DNA of 64,000 bases from Cliona cf. orientalis (Eukaryota > Porifera > Demospongiae > Clionaida > Clionaidae), in the NCBI GenBank assembly GCA_963930775.1, contig OZ005696.1, forward strand, positions 8,300,980-8,364,979. Direction: 5' to 3'. The translations under genes and the position numbers were made by a program. The notes under the pieces are model-generated. The model searched no databases and was not told the origin of the DNA. It saw only the letters and a list, made by a program, of their open reading frames with translations. Below, in pieces: positions 1-12,288 of this stretch. Position 1 is the stretch's first letter; every line of letters begins with the position of its first letter.

Positions 1-435
1 TAGCTATTTTGTATGCTCTACATTATTAATTAGTACACACTTTATTTATTGCTGTAATTTTTAGGGGCTGTGCAATAAGAGCATAGCATTGTGGCTATAG
101 ATCTTGAAATGTACATGACCACACTGACCTATTAGTTACACAGTTGTAGAGGTCAGATTGCTGCTGCATGGCTTTAATACTAGTCTTGTACATGCATATA
201 ATGGCAGTGGCATATTACATTGTGTATAAGTTTCTGGGAACTCACGATCTGAGGACAGTGATGCCAGCAACATGAGAACCGTCCACCCCCTAAATAACTA
301 GCTGACATGCTTGTGGCTTTCATTGTATACTTTGGTAGCATGATAAAAACCTACTCAAATCAGCCATGCAAATCATTTTTGAGGTGGTTCAACAACTCAA
401 GTTAGGCAAAGTATTGCACTCCAATTCTGGTCACG
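1..435. other. Noncoding flank, nothing recognised
   Basis: AT-rich sequence upstream of the first gene. I see no convincing exon, RNA gene or repeat on either strand. The part nearest 436 is presumably 5' UTR and promoter of the membrane protein gene, but no specific element stands out. Confidence 0.5.
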
Positions 436-2418
436 ATGGCTTCTGGTTATTATCTGTTCTTTTTCATGCTGTTTTCATTGGAACCACTTGCATTGAGTGA
501 AATCCATACATTTGATTCTCAAGACAATTCTCAAGCTCCTTGCCACATCTATAAAGCACTTGCGACAGAGCTGCTAGAGGATGGTAGAAACTTCTACAGC
601 CTACAAAATGTCTTCTTCTCACCCAACAGTGGTAGTCCAGTTTTTGTCACTGTCACATACCACTACGAGGACGACAATGCTACCAGCAGTAACATTGCTA
701 TCTATTTCTGGTCATCTGCTGTTTATTTCTTTTTCCATCCAGTGAGAATATTCCAGTTCACGTCGTTGCTCTTTTCAGATCCAGCACTGAGATTTGATAA
801 AGTTAATCTCTACTTATCAGCAAATTATTCTTCAGTTGGTATATAGCGACTGCATGATTCTTCTTACAAAGGGTGAGTCATTACTTTTTTGCTTCATTTG
901 TAATTTCAAGCTCTGAGCCTCTCTACTTGCTAATTTACCAAAAGTACATAGTTGGGATATAACAATAATATTATTATTATGCGTATTATCATCTATACAT
1001 GCAGCTGCAGCTCTATGCAAAGTATCAAGAAGTTAAGGCTCCAGTAGACAAAACATACACTGCAAGTGCACACAGCGCAAACACCCTTGAATCATGGTAT
1101 GACCATAGCCATACAGTTGGCAACCTTGCCCTATCATCACAGATTCTATTTCCATTCTTTGTCACAGTCTATGTTATTTTATTTTTGTTCTTTCTTCTCG
1201 AACTCAAACCATACTACCTTGGTAAGAAGCTACAAAATGCGCTTGCTAGCAATAATAGCGATGTTAGGGCTAAAGCTGACTCTAGCCTCTTGACTAAATT
1301 TGTTGCTTCCACTTTATTTCATTTGTTTACATTGTCTTTGGACATTACAGCATTAGACTATTATAAATATTTATCGAAAGAAATCAAAGATTATTACAGC
1401 TACCCTCCAAGGCGTTTCTGGGCTGTACCGATAACAATGACAGTATTTGACAGCATCACATTTGTAATCTTTATTTGCTTACCACCAGTAGCAGCTTGTT
1501 GCTTCAAAAATCGGAGTTACCTCTTGATATACAGTCTAATTTCTCCATTGAGTTGTGTTGCCTCCCACTCTTACCACATTGTATTTGCCTTTATCATTGA
1601 TCCTTATCATGCCACAAGTATTTTGCTTGTTTACGCAATCATTGCCTTTGTGCACATTCTGACCTTTCAGAAACTGTTTTATTACATCAATACTTTGATT
1701 CATATAAAAAACCGTTGTGGGAGATATGTTTTGACTATAGTTATTTTTGCTTTGGAATTTACACTCATGGCGACATCTATTGCACTCTCTATCACCCTCA
1801 TTATGATGCTGCCCTTTTCAAATGCATTAGACGATGCACCAAATCATATTTATGTCATATACCAAACATCTGTTGCATTCTTTGCCGTTCTCATTGCATT
1901 TCAAGTTCTTTTCAGACAGAGCAATTCTGCTTTTGATGTATACATCAAGGCAATTGATGGATATGTAGCAAAACCCGATGAAATTGAACTCCCCAATCCT
2001 GCTAAGGATCCGACAAAAACTTGGAGTGAATTCTCAGAGGGAGAAAAGGAGACTCTACTGGCACAAGTAGCCTTGACTTATTTGACTAAATCTTTGGATG
2101 CCAACATTGATTTTACCATGGATACTAAACTAGACCATGTTTTTCAGCAACGTGCTAGTTCACCTGCAGATGAAAGTAAAAAAAAGCGACAGTAGCTCAA
2201 AAGATAATGGTAATTCAAAGCGGCAACCGGCTTCTAGTAAAGAGGAACTCCCGCTCGAAGTAATATCTGAACCAGGGCAGCCCGATTCAAAACAACCTTC
2301 TGGTGCAGATGGTCGTTCCTCAGAGGATATTAAGCAAGGTGGGAGCAGTAGTGGCTCATCAGCAGGGGGGTGGTTCCCATGCTGCAACAGGAGAAGCAAT
2401 TATGAAACGTTATCATAG
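436..2418 (+). CDS. Multipass membrane protein, unknown family; tail probably frameshifted
   Basis: I do not recognise this protein. Exon 1 starts at ATG 436 and opens with a hydrophobic signal peptide (MASGYYLFFFMLFSLEPLAL). An extracellular-looking stretch with NxS/T sites follows (for example NATS, NYSS). Exon 2 (from about 1003-1011 to 2195) carries about seven hydrophobic helices and a charged cytosolic C-terminus. The exon junction is unresolved: donors near 838 or 870 do not match the phase of the acceptor at 1004/1010, and exon 1 meets a stop at 844-846. The main frame stops at 2195 just after an A8 run (2179-2186). The +1 frame stays open to 2418 with a Ser/Lys-rich tail ending GGWFPCCNRRSNYETLS, which looks like a real membrane-protein tail. 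It may be a recent pseudogene, an assembly error or a slippage case. It ends tail-to-tail with ligase III. Confidence 0.55.
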
Positions 2419-2691
2419 CCATCTGAACCATGATGGATTGGCCCAGCTATATATATTAATGTATTCACTTGATATAATATAATATACGTGACTTACACTA
2501 GTTAATTTGCTTTAATTACATATTATTATGCATATCTGTTTTGTAATATGCCAACTTCCCCACAACTCTTGTACATGGTAAAGATCGACATAGTTACAAA
2601 TCATAGATTAATCAAGAGAATTAAAAATTTCTAACAATGAATATAAAGACCAGTTCATAACTTTCTCACTATAAAAACTCAACATGAACTC

Positions 2692-5600
2692 CTAAGAAAA
2701 TAGATATTTTTCTACCGGCAGCTGCTTCTTCTGTTTGAGTGAGTCCCATACCCAATCGGACTTCAAACACTGACTGCCTATAGGAACCTGCATTGAGAAA
2801 CAATGGACAATGATTGTATTGCTATAATATAGAGCCATTATAATAATAATATTATCACACAGTTTATACAGAATCATTATACTCAGTAACAATATGCAGT
2901 TATCATTAGCTAGCTTGATTACAATCAACTGTCATTCACTATAGAGTATAAGCTGACCTTAACCGCCTTATCGCTAATGATGTAGGTTGCCAATGATTTC
3001 TGATAGTCTTCCAGTACTTCACCATCATAACTGTGTGTGTAGTTTTCTATAATTATGTACAAAGTTTGAGCACAATAATAACTTACGTGATGAGATATCT
3101 CTTTAGTTCATCTGCATCCTTGATGTTGGGCTGTATGTACACCTTCACTCCAGTGAACAGATCCAGCAATGGCTGCACAAACGCAAAACACACAAAAATC
3201 ACTATTAATACACTATCTCAGACTAGAGAGATAGACTGTTATCAACCTTTTTAAAAATTAATGCTTTATAATACGATCAATCCCAATAGGGAAGGGATTT
3301 TTCCCAGGGAATGGAAATTAAGAACAAATTTGGAGTAGGAGGGAAGAAGGTTATAACTTCAAATCTAGGATCTAGGTAGAAGATACAGTGTAGATCATCC
3401 CTCACTCACCTCCTCCACTTTGATGTCGGCACACTCCAGCCTGTGTGCTCCAGCCTCATGCCAGGGATGGTCAAACTGCTCCCTGTGTCTGGTGCCAGTC
3501 TGATAGCACTTGGCTCCGTACTTACACAGCGGCTTCTTTCTCTTCTTACTGGGAGGAGCTCCACTGCTGTCTGGCTCATCAGAGTCAACGGCTGCTCCTG
3601 ACGATGACGATGCAGGAATGGGTCTCCCTCCTCCTCCAGTGGACTCTTTCTTTCGCTTTCTGGGGGTTGAGCTACAGTTGGAGCAGATAGATAAAATACA
3701 AATAGTTATATATAAGACTTAGTATATACAATGTCTTTATAGGAGCAAAATTCACGTGAGAAAGTACTGGACCAGCTGATTTTTCATTCACTACCTATAT
3801 AGTCAGAGTCTGCAACTACATTGTATAAGAGCTTGTCCTACCTCGTTGCAGCTGCACCTCCTCCTAGGTCCATATCCTCATCCTCCTCATCACCGTTATT
3901 AGTGGGGGCATCCCCATTCTCCCCACTGTCACTGTCCTTTGACCCCTTCATCAGGTCAGGCAGATCTGTGCCACAAAATAGCAACAATGAAACAAGGAAG
4001 GTACAGTATTATTAGTAATAGCCTTACCCATGTTTTCCTTAGAGGTCTTAAATAATACCTGAATGAAACGAGAAAAAAATGTGTGCAGATAGGAAGCACA
4101 GAATCTTGATATAATTATGGTTCCACAAGAATTGAAGCTGTACCTTTAGTCTCTCCAGGTCAGTGGCAGTGTTCCAGTCCTTGTCCGATCGTATTCTGGT
4201 AACCCGGGGAAACCGGATGGACACACCTGCTGCCGTGTGGGTGGTGGAACTGGTGAACTCTGCACCTGTTATCTCCCACACTGGAGCAGTCTGAACAGAG
4301 AGGAGGGAGGGAGGGAGAGAGAGAGTGAGAAAGAGAGGGAGAGAGAGAATCGAATTAATTTATTATGCGTGCTGCTATCTCTAGCTGAGGTACCTTTGGA
4401 TCCTTGATGACAAAGTCGGGGATGAGTGATTTGTTGACCAGTAGCCAGGCTGGTACCTTAGATGCACTCTGTGGACAGAATAAGAGGACTTTCATGGCCA
4501 ATTCCAAAGGAAATTTTCAATAATCAAGATACACCAAAAATAAATTTACAATACTTACATGTAGCTCAATACACGGCTGTAAATTTCTGTACACTTTACC
4601 TTGCTAATCTTGACCATATCCAACTCTTTCTGCAGCCTGGCCAGAGTTGCATCGTCATGGCCATTTCCACACTTGGCCACCGTGCAGAATTTGTCCCTGG
4701 CCTTGTCATAGACACCCATCAGGAACACTGACATCATACCACCTGGAATGGAATGAAGGGAGAGGGGTGGGGGGAAAAAACGAAGAGTACAGGCTATAAG
4801 CACAGTTCACAATACAAGCTGAATATATAATGTAGAGCTACCTTTATTTCCAGTTCCATAGTAAGCCCCGAGCACGAGTAGGTCGGCCGTGTCAGCCATG
4901 GAGCCACCAGCTAGGTAGTCCTTCTTCACCTTCAACCAGTGACGCTTACCTGGCTCATACATACTCTAGGGCGAGTGAGGGAGCAAATGTTGAGACAAGA
5001 AGATTGTGTAAAGATTGTGAAAATGGTACATTTCAGAGGAAATTGAATAATCTGAGTCCACGAGACAGTTTCTCACCTTTGTGTCCTTGAGAACAAGTCC
5101 CTCTAGCCCCTGCTTGATTACCCTCATTATCAGACCAGCTAGTTCACTCTCCCTCTGCACAACAATGTAAGAGGATATGTAATTTCACAACCAAAAAAGT
5201 CAGCTGCTTTTGATTAACAGGGTTTACCCTAATCAGGGTCTGCTCTGAGAGCATGATGCGATTCTTCACTTCTTTCACATTCTTTTCCAGAATTTTTCTC
5301 CGCTCGTCCAAGGGCCTGAAGCAAATCGCTCATATGACTATCACATGATGGTCACATGACAGAAAGCAGCTACCTATCCATCAGTGATTCTCCGTTGAAG
5401 TAGACAATATCGAATATGAAGAGGCAGCAGCAGGCATCCTTGAAGGCTGACTTCTTGTGGATCCCCAGCGTCCCAAATGGCAGGGGCTGCCCTGTGTTCA
5501 TGTCAACCATCAATACCTATAATAATTATTATACGAGATGAAAAATATATTATTGTACATATTATGAATAAAAATTTTATTAGTAGATAATTAATTTTAG

Positions 5601-8588
5601 TGGGTAGAAGAAATAAACCTTGAAATGCCTATCATGTTACATGTAGTATATTTATTAGCTGTACCTCACTGTCCAGGATCATGCTGTCGCCATGGGGACA
5701 GGCCTTAGGGAGGTAATCTTTGATGTGCTCCACCTACAACAACAACAAATGATACATCTATAGAGCAACTAATAACTACGACACTCGTACATGTACATTG
5801 TCCTTGGTCATGTGGTTGAACATATACATGTACATGTACGTGTACATACCTTGTGGGACTGGACAGGCTTGAGACTTCTGCTGAAGTACTCAAACTTGTC
5901 CCCCTGCTTGTGAACCTGCACCCTCTCTCCGTCGTACTTGATCTCAGCGTACATGCCGTTCGGACACTTCTTGATCGCTGTAGCAACAGCACGACAAGCC
6001 TCTGCCTGCACGTAGTCAAAAGATTATAATACACAGCTCTTTCTCTCTCTTTCTCCCTCTCTCTCTCTCTCTCTTTAATCTTTTGATAACTCTAGTAGTT
6101 ACATATACATGTAGATGAAGCTAATAATGTCTGATTCAAGTAAGTCAGATGGAATTGTCCTACCAGCATAGGTTTGACGGGTGTCATGAGACTGGCCCTA
6201 ATACTGAGTCCTTTCTTTAGAGTGGGTGTGGCTCCATCTCCCCCGCTGGCCCCGCCTCTCCCGAGCACCCTGTCCACCACGTCCCGGAGGTCATGTGACG
6301 CCTGGAACGCAGCATAGGCATTCGGATCCAGAGCATCCAAACTATTAATTTGTAAGCAAATCAGTAACGAACTATTCATCATGCACATGTGACGTGCATG
6401 AAGTAGAGACTAGAAACTCACACGTGCTTTGGTCCGGCATTGATCCTAAGGTCGTGTTTCAAGAGCCGAATGATGTACTTTAGGTCATTTGAAGTGCATC
6501 TGTAGAAATGACAGCCATCAGCTAGCATGAACTGCCATATTTCTTGTAGTGAGGAAGGAATTGACTATTTCCTCACCTTCGAATGATCCTAGATAGTTCA
6601 TTTCTCTGGTCATCTTCCTTGGTGAGTGTGGCCATTCTATCCAGGAAGGAGTCAACCTAGACATTCATGAAAAAAAAATTTCAGCTACAATTATCACACA
6701 ATACAAAGAAACACATACACAATTTTTTATCAGAAAACTCACATCAGCCAGAGAGAGGGTGCTGGTCTTGGTCGGGGGCATGTCCGTACTCTCCTCAAAG
6801 AACTTCTTAGCAGTCTCAGCTACATCTCCCTATGGAGGAGTCCAGTCGTTATGACAACAGAACTCCACCCACCAATGGTTCAACCATGCTAAATTTATAG
6901 TCAATTCTACTCACCTGTTCAAGATCTTCCACCATATCATCCAGACTGCACCCAAATATCTAAACAGTAATAATTGGTGACTATTATATTTTATGAATCT
7001 GCTAATACTTACTTGGCTGAGGTGTTTGACCATCTGCTTGCTCTGGAGGTTGTAGACCCTCTTCTTGCCAGCTGTCGGGAGAAGCATCTTTGCCAAAAGA
7101 TAGACATCACCAGTATAACCATCTGTGTAAATAATAAACAGCACATATTACTTTAAGAAGGATACATGTAAGTTAAAAATAGACCACCCTAATACAATAA
7201 TAGTATATCCTGTAATATTTTCGGGGTACACACTCTCTACCTCTCTCTCTCCCTCACCTCCACTGCTCCCAAATTTGATAAAGTTGGAGACAATTTTAGT
7301 CTTTGCATTGTAGCTAGGCTCCTTCTCCAGCTTGGCACATATGTGGCGAAACTGTCGAAACAGATCATCCTGGCTTGATGGGCCATCGGTTGCCGTTGAC
7401 GACGACGATGATGCTGCAGCTGTAGTGAGGGACTTCATTGGGGAAGCCCCTTCTCGTTTAACTGCAGCTGCCAGTTTCTTTGGTGATGGTGTTACCCCAC
7501 CAGTAGCACCTACATGTACACAATTCACAATGTACACAAAAATTTACTCATCAATGTGACAATTGTGTGTGAACAGAGGATGCAGAGAATAGGTACAGAA
7601 AGCCGCACTGCAATATTGCTCCTATACACATGTGCATGTATATCACTACTCATTCTAATGGAAGTCCTGGTGGTGGAACTTCGAAGGTGACTTTAAACAC
7701 AGCAATCAACAATTGACCCTCACGCCACTATAAAGCTACACTCACCACTGGTTGAAGGCTTGACAGGGCTAGCCCCAGGCAGTGTCGTCTGGGTAGTAGT
7801 AGTTCCACTGCCACCTGCGGCGCCAGCTCCCCCTCCTCCCTTCTTTTTCTTGGCCGCTGATGAGGGTTTGGCCGGTGACTTGTCCGTTACAAATTCCTTG
7901 ATCAGCTGTCTTATCTCCCCCTTCTCTGGGTCGTTCAGATCTGGGAATCCTTCCAGATCGGCTGGGGACTCTATCTTCTTCGTAGTCGCTCTTGCTCGCT
8001 ATGAAAACAAAACAAAAAAGTTCAAAATTAATCTTTGAAGAAAGTATCCTATCCTATTGTCTTATCAGGGACACCTATTTGAACCATGCAAAAGGGCAAA
8101 TCTCAAGCCACACTACTAAATGTACATCTACATGTATATAGGAATGAAAGAGCATGTACATGTACATGTATGTACATGCGTACTTGTACATAAGATATCA
8201 TTGAGGTTTTTATACAGCCTTTGAGATCACAGTCATGTGAGACATGTCATCACTTCAGATATATTAAATATTGAATGGGTTGATATGGGAATCAAACTGC
8301 ACGCTAATCACACCAGCGACAAAGTCAATATAAACCATTCCAGGATTTTAAAAATTAAGAATGACGCTATTATCAATCAGTTTAACAGCAGCTGTGCTTA
8401 ATTACCTTGAGAGTCTCAAACATGCACCTGGTGTGGTACCAGACCTTCATCTCTCCTCCATCATCACTGAACGGATTGGTGGTGATCTTTCCGATCCTAC
8501 TAACACCCTTCTCGATCTGCGACTTGCATTTCTTGCATGCACTGCGCCCTGTCTTGGCATACTCCACACAGTATCGAGCGTCCGCCAT
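2692..8588 (-). CDS. LIG3: DNA ligase III (zinc finger, ATP-dependent ligase, PBZ finger, BRCT)
   Basis: ATP-dependent ligase sealing single-strand breaks in the XRCC1/PARP repair branch and in mitochondria (family knowledge). I assembled 24 phase-consistent exons: 8588-8406, 7998-7746, 7509-7258, 7122-7013, 6959-6915, 6829-6743, 6656-6577, 6499-6422, 6341-6164, 6005-5850, 5733-5665, 5516-5374, 5315-5228, 5154-5077, 4965-4842, 4742-4600, 4468-4394, 4290-4144, 4058-4028, 3965-3842, 3671-3410, 3172-3087, 3030-2958, 2787-2692. They give about 986 residues; human nuclear LIG3 has about 922. The N-terminus is the PARP-type finger (CKKC, WYHTRCMFE). The nucleotidyl lysine is in KYDGERVQVH (about residue 445), with GLEGLVLKD and FPRVTRIRSDKDW further on. 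Exon 21 holds a PBZ-like finger, and the last three exons form a BRCT domain (DWVWDSL). Start 8588 matches the nuclear form; an in-frame ATG lies at 8834. Confidence 0.95.
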
Positions 8589-8834
8589 TGTGCCTTTTTG
8601 TACTTGGAGTAAGCTCAGAGAGTCCGAGAAAACACGAACAGAAAAACTGAAAAGCCTAGGTGAATTTACTGAGTGGTGGTTCTCCAAGAAATGACACCAG
8701 TTATTCGAATTATGATAGACCAGGGGTGTAATTTGTTTAAAGAGCGTGGAAGATAGAAGAGCAGTTGTTGAGTGTCGGCCGAGAAGAAAGTAACTCCTAC
8801 CTGTGGTGATAGTAAGGCATGCTAGCCTCAACAT
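8589..8834 (-). other. LIG3: In-frame N-terminal extension of ligase III, possible mitochondrial presequence
   Basis: An ATG at 8834 is in frame with the ligase start at 8588 with no stop between them, adding 82 residues. The extension begins MLRLACLTITTGRSYFLLGR. It is rich in Arg, Ser, Thr and Leu and almost free of acidic residues, as expected of a matrix-targeting signal. Vertebrate LIG3 makes mitochondrial and nuclear forms from two in-frame starts (established knowledge). A potential donor lies inside (ACAG/GTAGGA, about 8800), so part could instead be spliced 5' UTR. Confidence 0.5.
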
Positions 8835-9229
8835 GTGGAAATTAGCGATAATATCGGGGTATTCTGGTGGTAGAATCTATCAGGGAGACATTTAAATAAA
8901 ATAATGGCACAAATACACGAGGAAAATGCCTCACCTGGCCCGGGACAGAGACACTAGATGGTGAAGAAGCAAAAATCCCGCCCAAAGTTTACTACCGTGG
9001 TGCGTGTCTATTAGAAAGATTGTGTGGTCAATTATGTAGTGGGTGGGTGGGGCTGGTTGCTTGCATTGCGCATGCGCGTGCAATATTGTTGCATGCATCG
9101 ACACTCCAAGTACTGCAAGTGCTATCACAGTCATGTGATTGTTTGCATTGGTGACTTGGGGCACTTTATATAACAATGTACTGACAGAAGCAGTATAGAA
9201 TAAAGTAGCGCACACAGTTCGAGCCTGTG
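8835..9229. promoter_or_regulatory. Divergent promoter region between LIG3 and DUOXA-like 1
   Basis: The ligase and first DUOXA-like start codons are 641 bp apart and head to head. The spacer contains an NRF1-like palindrome, TGCGCATGCGCG, at 9066-9077. No TATA box is obvious. NRF1-type sites are typical of CpG-rich bidirectional promoters in animals; use here is inferred. Confidence 0.4.
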
Positions 9230-11367
9230 ATGGCTGCTCCAGACGCTCGCAGGTTCGTCGTCAGCGTATGGCTAGCGGCCGTGGTGGTGGGCGTACTCAT
9301 GCTCACGTCCGGGATCGGGAGCGTCTTCAATCGTAGCCGCGGAGGATTCATACATTTTGGCCCCATCAATGGCAGCGACCCGCATCATGAAGAAATATTA
9401 CCGTCGTGGTACTGGCCGAGTCACATACTGAGTCGAGTATTTATGGCCTTGCCCACCGGATTGCTAGTGGTGAGTGCTCATTAGTACTATTGAACTCGCG
9501 CCCAAAAGGGTGGGCACGCGAGACTGCAATGAATGATGGAAAAATGGCCTGTGGCCTCAGATTGATGCCTGCAACAATTAACCACTGGCTTAATAATGGC
9601 TGATTGCAGTATATTAATTTTAAGATCTGTCACTCCTGTACAAGAATCAGAATACATTCAGTGATTAAATTTAATGTAAATGAAGCAATAAGGAATGAAA
9701 GTAGATCCATAGCAAGTACATGTGTATAACGTGCATGCATGCACATGACCAATGAATTACATTAACACCATCATATGACGAGCGTGTTATTTCAGTAGTA
9801 TACAAAGCCTATTCAATACATACATCCATATGGAGCATGTGCATTATGCAGCATTGTTGAGTATTGTTGTATATAATGATTGTCATTTCATGCAGCTGCT
9901 CCTTGGTCTGCACTGCCGAGCTGCCGCCATTGTGGCCCTACTGACTTGGTTTAGTCTCTACGTTGGATGGGGATCGTACATGAACATTGGATTGGTCGAC
10001 AACTATCACAGGTACGTCTCTAGCTCTGAAAAAGAAATGGCTCTAGTGCACAATTTTTTAGGATGGTCTTTAGAACATGTGGTTATTTATTTTAGCAACC
10101 AGCTTTTGTTTGCATAATTAAAATGCCAACTATTCCACGCATAATTTCAAAAAATTATTCTTACATTTCCAGCCGGTCAGGTTACTTGGATTGGTTGATT
10201 GGACGTCAAGGAATAAACTGGTCAATTGATGAACGATACGTTCGAGAATACACGGGTATGGCACTACGAGGATTAATCTGGACTGCACCCCAGGGCTACC
10301 TACTTGAGCACCTTGGATTCGGGTGGGAATACAGTCTTTCTGGAAGTATGATGGGAATGGTGTACTATGTTGGAGCACACACGAATTTAACACACGTAAA
10401 ATCATCGAAATTTATCAGCGATCATATAGCCTTGTCCGAAGTACTCTGGGGCTGGTTTATCTGGTTTGTGCTGAGTATTGTTTGCCTCTCTCAACTCGTG
10501 CGAAGGGCTCGTCTCTGGGTTCACAAGCACAATCCATACCTCGGCTATAAACCGTTCTCTCACTGGGAGGTGCTGAAATACGATTCCCTTAATCGTAGCC
10601 CCTTTCGAATTGCATATGAAATCTTTATCACTATCTTGAATGTTCTCTACTGCTGTTCGCTAGCGTTTTATGCACTTGTGGAGCAGAAAGATCTGAGGAA
10701 TAAAGGGCAAACATTCTTTGGCCTCTTTACTGCAATCCTTTGCCTGACAATGACGCAAGGTTGGAGATGGAGCACTTGCTATCTCCGGTGGAAACTTAGG
10801 AAGATTTCAAGGGCTTTAAAGCGTCAATCTGTTGTCAGAACAACTGCAACCAGCCCCGGTTCACCGCCACCAGTTGGTGCTGCAACACCAAAAACGAGCC
10901 TTCGTGGAGGCCAGCTATCGAGGAATTCGAATAAAGCAAAAAATGAACCGTTACAAAAGGCTGTGGCTCGTGTGGGTGAAGGCTACAAGGACTACGGAAG
11001 TGCAGCACGGAATGAGGCCGATCCTCTACTCGAATGGCCCTATTCCCATCCCGATCGAGTCTCTCCCGTACCGTTGAGAGGTGGAGGGGGTGTGGTTAAG
11101 GGAAACAACAACCGCCTTGTGCTTCCCGAAGGAGAAACCGAGCTGGGGATGGCGTATCATTTGCAGCCTGCGTCCACTTCCACCGCTGTTTCCATTCTCT
11201 GGCAGAATATTGAGAACTGGGTGTGGATGGATATATTTATTTGGCTTAGGAGGTTTTTTGGCATAATTTTTGTGCTGAATATTGCACTGCTGACCATTGT
11301 GACTGTTATGGCAACGATTCAGGGATGGGGAAATCCCAGATTTATGCAGCAGTGCAGTGTGCATTAG
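9230..11367 (+). CDS. Dual oxidase maturation factor-like membrane protein, copy 1
   Basis: Three phase-matched exons (9230-9469, 9896-10011, 10173-11367) give about 516 residues. The layout resembles DUOXA, the ER chaperone that pairs with dual oxidases: TM1 (VVSVWLAAVVVGVLML), TM2 around residues 75-103, then a lumenal loop with NWS and NLT sequons and a YVREYTGMALRGL block recalling the DUOXA YAEEYAKALEKGLP region. About three more helices and a cytosolic tail with DPLLEW (DPMLEW in DUOXA1) follow. The start is ATG 9230. The tail is longer than in human DUOXA1 (about 343 residues). No DUOX gene lies in the window, so the assignment rests on recalled family patterns; a sponge-specific relative is possible. 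Confidence 0.6.
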
Positions 11368-12288
11368 TGGGTGTTTCTTGTTTTGTTTTGTTTTTTTAAT
11401 CATATAAATTTTGATACATGCTACTAAAGTTTTGTTATTTTATTGCAATCACTACTTCATGAATTTTTTTTTGGATTTTTGTGGACTATCAATCTGGGGC
11501 GGGGAGGTATCAACTGCGCGGCCTGCGCGCCCGAAATTTGTGGGAGGGGCTCGTTCAACGCAAGCAGCTGCTGCTATAATATTATACACGTATAATTCGG
11601 GGCGAGCCTGAGCGAGCCCCGAATACACGAGGTACAGGAAGCGGTTTTATATGTATATATACTTGTATGTATGTTTGTGGGGTGATCATTTCAGTGAGGA
11701 GAGAGTTAAATTTTGAACGCGTAAGGTAATGGTCGTCATGCGCATGCGTATACACCCGCACTGCACCATCGATCTGAGAGACAACTCGAGTGCAGGCCAG
11801 GCATAAAACTGGAAAGGTGAGTGCTGTACCACTCTGGCAAGGCTCAGGTCCACGATTAACATCACTGGTAGACTCCACTTTCCTGAGCATGAAGATGACT
11901 GCATGGAGGCTTATCCTCTCAGGGTACTTGCACTCATGATCATGGCATGTAGACCACTATAAATATAGTATACATGTAGGTGATCAACATTATTGGACTA
12001 TAGCTATTATACTAGCAATTTGTGATACTTTCACTGTCGTGGTAACTTCTCAGGCCTAGCTATTGAGGTACCAACCCCATGTGCGCATGCATGCCTGTGT
12101 GCTTTCACAGAAATCTTATGACTTTTGCGAAGGCTCGCCCCGCACAGATGATTTTCATCACCACTAGTAATATACATTAACCATATGCATAGCTGCATGG
12201 GTTGCGCTGGTTAATGTCAAACATGGAGAATCATGTGACTGTTCACTACCTTCGCTGCCCTCCTACCCTCGCTGGCATCGAAGAAAAA
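11368..12288. repeat. Intergenic DNA with a possible inverted-repeat element (11598-12142)
   Basis: The spacer between the two DUOXA-like genes carries CGGGGCGAGCCT at 11598-11609 and its exact reverse complement at 12131-12142, bracketing about 545 bp with no coding signal. The left end also folds on itself (ATTCGGGGC to GCCCCGAAT, 11595-11623). This could be a non-autonomous DNA transposon; no clear target-site duplication was found. An in-frame ATG at 12214 could extend the next gene upstream. Confidence 0.3.
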
